From: Nitrososphaeraceae archaeon
GTDB taxonomy: Archaea > Thermoproteota > Nitrososphaeria > Nitrososphaerales > Nitrososphaeraceae
DNA: 6,792 nt
Direction: 5' to 3'
NCBI GenBank assembly: GCA_025922715.1
Contig: JAICHH010000096.1
Coordinates: 1-6,792 of the forward strand
A program made the translations under genes and the position numbers. A model generated the notes under the pieces. The model did not search any database and was not told where the DNA came from. It saw only the letters and a list, made by a program, of their open reading frames with translations. This document shows, piece after piece, positions 5,942-6,792 of this stretch (position 1 is the first letter of the stretch; each line of letters starts with the position of its first letter).

Positions 5942-5950
5942 TAATATATA
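5942..5950 (-). promoter_or_regulatory. TATA box of the CC/CxxC protein gene
   Basis: On the minus strand this reads TATATATTA, centred about 24 bases before the ATG at 5922, which supports that start over the internal Met16 and implies a leaderless mRNA. It lies inside the inverted-repeat unit. Confidence 0.4.
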
Positions 5951-5984
5951 GTTTCATGCGTAGCGTATTTTAATCAAGAACTAA

Positions 5985-5999
5985 ATTTTATCCTACATA
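5985..5999 (-). repeat. Right arm of the 15-bp inverted repeat
   Basis: ATTTTATCCTACATA is the exact reverse complement of 5482-5496. This arm lies upstream of the promoter of the enclosed gene, so it is not expected in the mRNA. That argues against a stem in the transcript and favours DNA-level termini or a pair of protein-binding sites. Confidence 0.5.
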
Positions 6000-6087
6000 C
6001 GATTTTTAAAGAGATACCACATTAACAGGGAATTATTACAGTAGCTTGGTTGAAAGAAAATTGCTATGCTAAATGTTAATGGTGAAG

Positions 6088-6717
6088 TTATTTGGTGAAG
6101 GTGGCTGTTAATGCAATACTACTACCCTCTTTAAATTCAATGGGGTCATTGCCATTATTGTACAAGGCAAGTCCATTAATTTTCTCTAATGTAGTTAATT
6201 CTCCTGTGATTGGGTCATTTCCTTTCATTTGTTTATCTAATTCGATTGAAAATAAACCTTGATTTTTATCAAGACTTTGAATTTTTGATGGGCTGATCAA
6301 TGTTCCAGCATGATTGTCAATGTTATTGTCGATATAGATTACAGCCAGATTTAGATGTGGAGACTCAGGTATACTCATAGTAATTCCACCATTTTGTATT
6401 ATACATGGATAAAAGTTAGCTAATAACCTTATTCCTTTTGGATCAATAATTCCGTTTAATTGAATAGTTTCTGATTGGGTGGGACAAGTTGTATCACTAA
6501 CAATTATAATTTCTTTTTCAGAATCACTATCATCTTTGACAATTACTTTGTTCTTAGTCTTGCTGATGATTTTAGTAATTTTTTCAAATTCAGAATTGAT
6601 TTTATCTTTGATATTATTATTATCCTTGGAAGATTCTGAGTTATCTTCTCCTATTGGTGGTGGGTTATCTTCTCCTATTGGTGGTGGGTTATCTTCTACT
6701 ATTGGTGGTGGGTTATC
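6088..6717 (-). CDS. C-terminal part of an unknown protein with Pro-rich repeats; 5' end disrupted
   Basis: The first ATG gives only 96 residues (start 6378), but the same frame is open for another 113 codons upstream and clearly encodes protein. From the 5' side it reads NDEGIPPP-type octapeptides, a Ser/Asp/Asn/Lys-rich linker, then DTTCPTQSETIQLNGIIDPK and LLANFYPCIIQNGG, running without a break into MSIPESPHLNLAVIYIDN. The whole visible part is about 210 residues: a charged, Pro-rich spacer followed by a probably beta-rich domain with two Cys (in TCPTQ and YPCII) that could form a disulfide, ending SSIALTATFTK. No ATG, GTG or TTG exists in the extended frame, and TAA stands at 6720-6718 and again in each more distal repeat. 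The true start is therefore either lost (pseudogene) or hidden by an assembly fault in the repeat. A repeat-stalked surface protein is plausible; I do not recognise the family. Confidence 0.6.
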   Translation of the reverse strand, partial: DNPPPIVEDNPPPIGEDNPPPIGEDNSESSKDNNNIKDKINSEFEKITKIISKTKNKVIVKDDSDSEKEIIIVSDTTCPTQSETIQLNGIIDPKGIRLLANFYPCIIQNGGITMSIPESPHLNLAVIYIDNNIDNHAGTLISPSKIQSLDKNQGLFSIELDKQMKGNDPITGELTTLEKINGLALYNNGNDPIEFKEGSSIALTATFTK

Positions 6718-6792
6718 TTATACTATTGGTGGTGGGTTATCTTATCCTATTTGTGGTGGGTTATCTTATCCTATTGGTGGTGGGTTATATTA
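6641..6792. repeat. 24-bp tandem repeat, six copies and a partial one, reaching the right edge
   Basis: Units begin at 6641, 6665, 6689, 6713, 6737 and 6761, with 8 further bases from 6785. Each ends in GGTGGTGGG (TGTGGTGGG in the fifth). On the minus strand the unit encodes an octapeptide such as NDEGIPPP. The three proximal units carry TTC where the distal ones carry TTA; in the minus frame this turns a Glu codon into TAA at 6720-6718, 6744-6742, 6768-6766 and 6792-6790. On the plus strand the frame stays open (SPIGGGLS-type octapeptides) to the window end. Being 24 bp long, the unit can change copy number without shifting frame. Confidence 0.85.

Noticed and set aside
1..6792. CRISPR array, IS element, phage module or defence system.
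   Set aside because: The only tandem repeat (24 bp, no spacers) is coding-type, no transposase, integrase, nuclease or helicase motif is readable, and no multi-gene module is present.

Overview
The window looks like a fragment of an AT-rich archaeal chromosome, most likely from an ammonia-oxidising-type Thaumarchaeota (Nitrososphaeria, Nitrososphaeraceae-like). This is inferred from three things: a small PF14947/ArnR1-type winged-helix protein of the kind that lineage carries in many copies, TATA-box promoters placed about 24-31 bases before the start codons (which implies leaderless or nearly leaderless mRNAs), and T-tract ends after genes. No rRNA, tRNA, CRISPR array, insertion sequence or phage module was recognised. 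Both ends cut through genes, and the right end lies inside a tandem repeat, so the window may be a contig that stopped there.

Layout, left to right. 1-263 (-) is the N-terminal part of an unknown protein. 264-583 is a spacer with a TATA box and a cluster of the heptamer TAGTAAT in both orientations. 584-1783 (-) is a complete type II NADH dehydrogenase-like flavoprotein, the only confident enzyme. 1784-2366 is an AT-rich spacer ending in two adjacent hairpins. 2367-2621 (-) is a small winged-helix DNA-binding protein with a 13-bp dyad over its own promoter. 2622-2912 is a divergent promoter region. 2913-3206 (+) is a small exported Asn-rich protein. 3207-3772 is a non-coding stretch ending in a T-tract terminator for the next gene. 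3773-4231 (-) is an exported protein whose mature part resembles the extracellular domain of RskA-type anti-sigma factors. 4232-5532 is a 1.3-kb gap without a convincing gene. 5533-5922 (-) is an unknown acidic protein with a CC pair and a CxxC pair, enclosed by a perfect 15-bp inverted repeat. 6088-6717 (-) is the C-terminal part of an unknown protein whose reading frame runs back into a 24-bp tandem repeat and is interrupted there by repeated TAA codons.

The genes do not form an obvious operon or pathway. Each has its own promoter-like element and is separated by a long spacer, so this reads as a gene-sparse accessory region. Apart from the respiratory flavoprotein, the content is exported or surface-type proteins, one local regulator and unknown proteins. 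The points most worth a second look are the stop-bearing tandem repeat at the right edge, the inverted repeat around the CC/CxxC gene, the dyad and shared heptamer on both sides of the winged-helix gene, and the TAGTAAT cluster.
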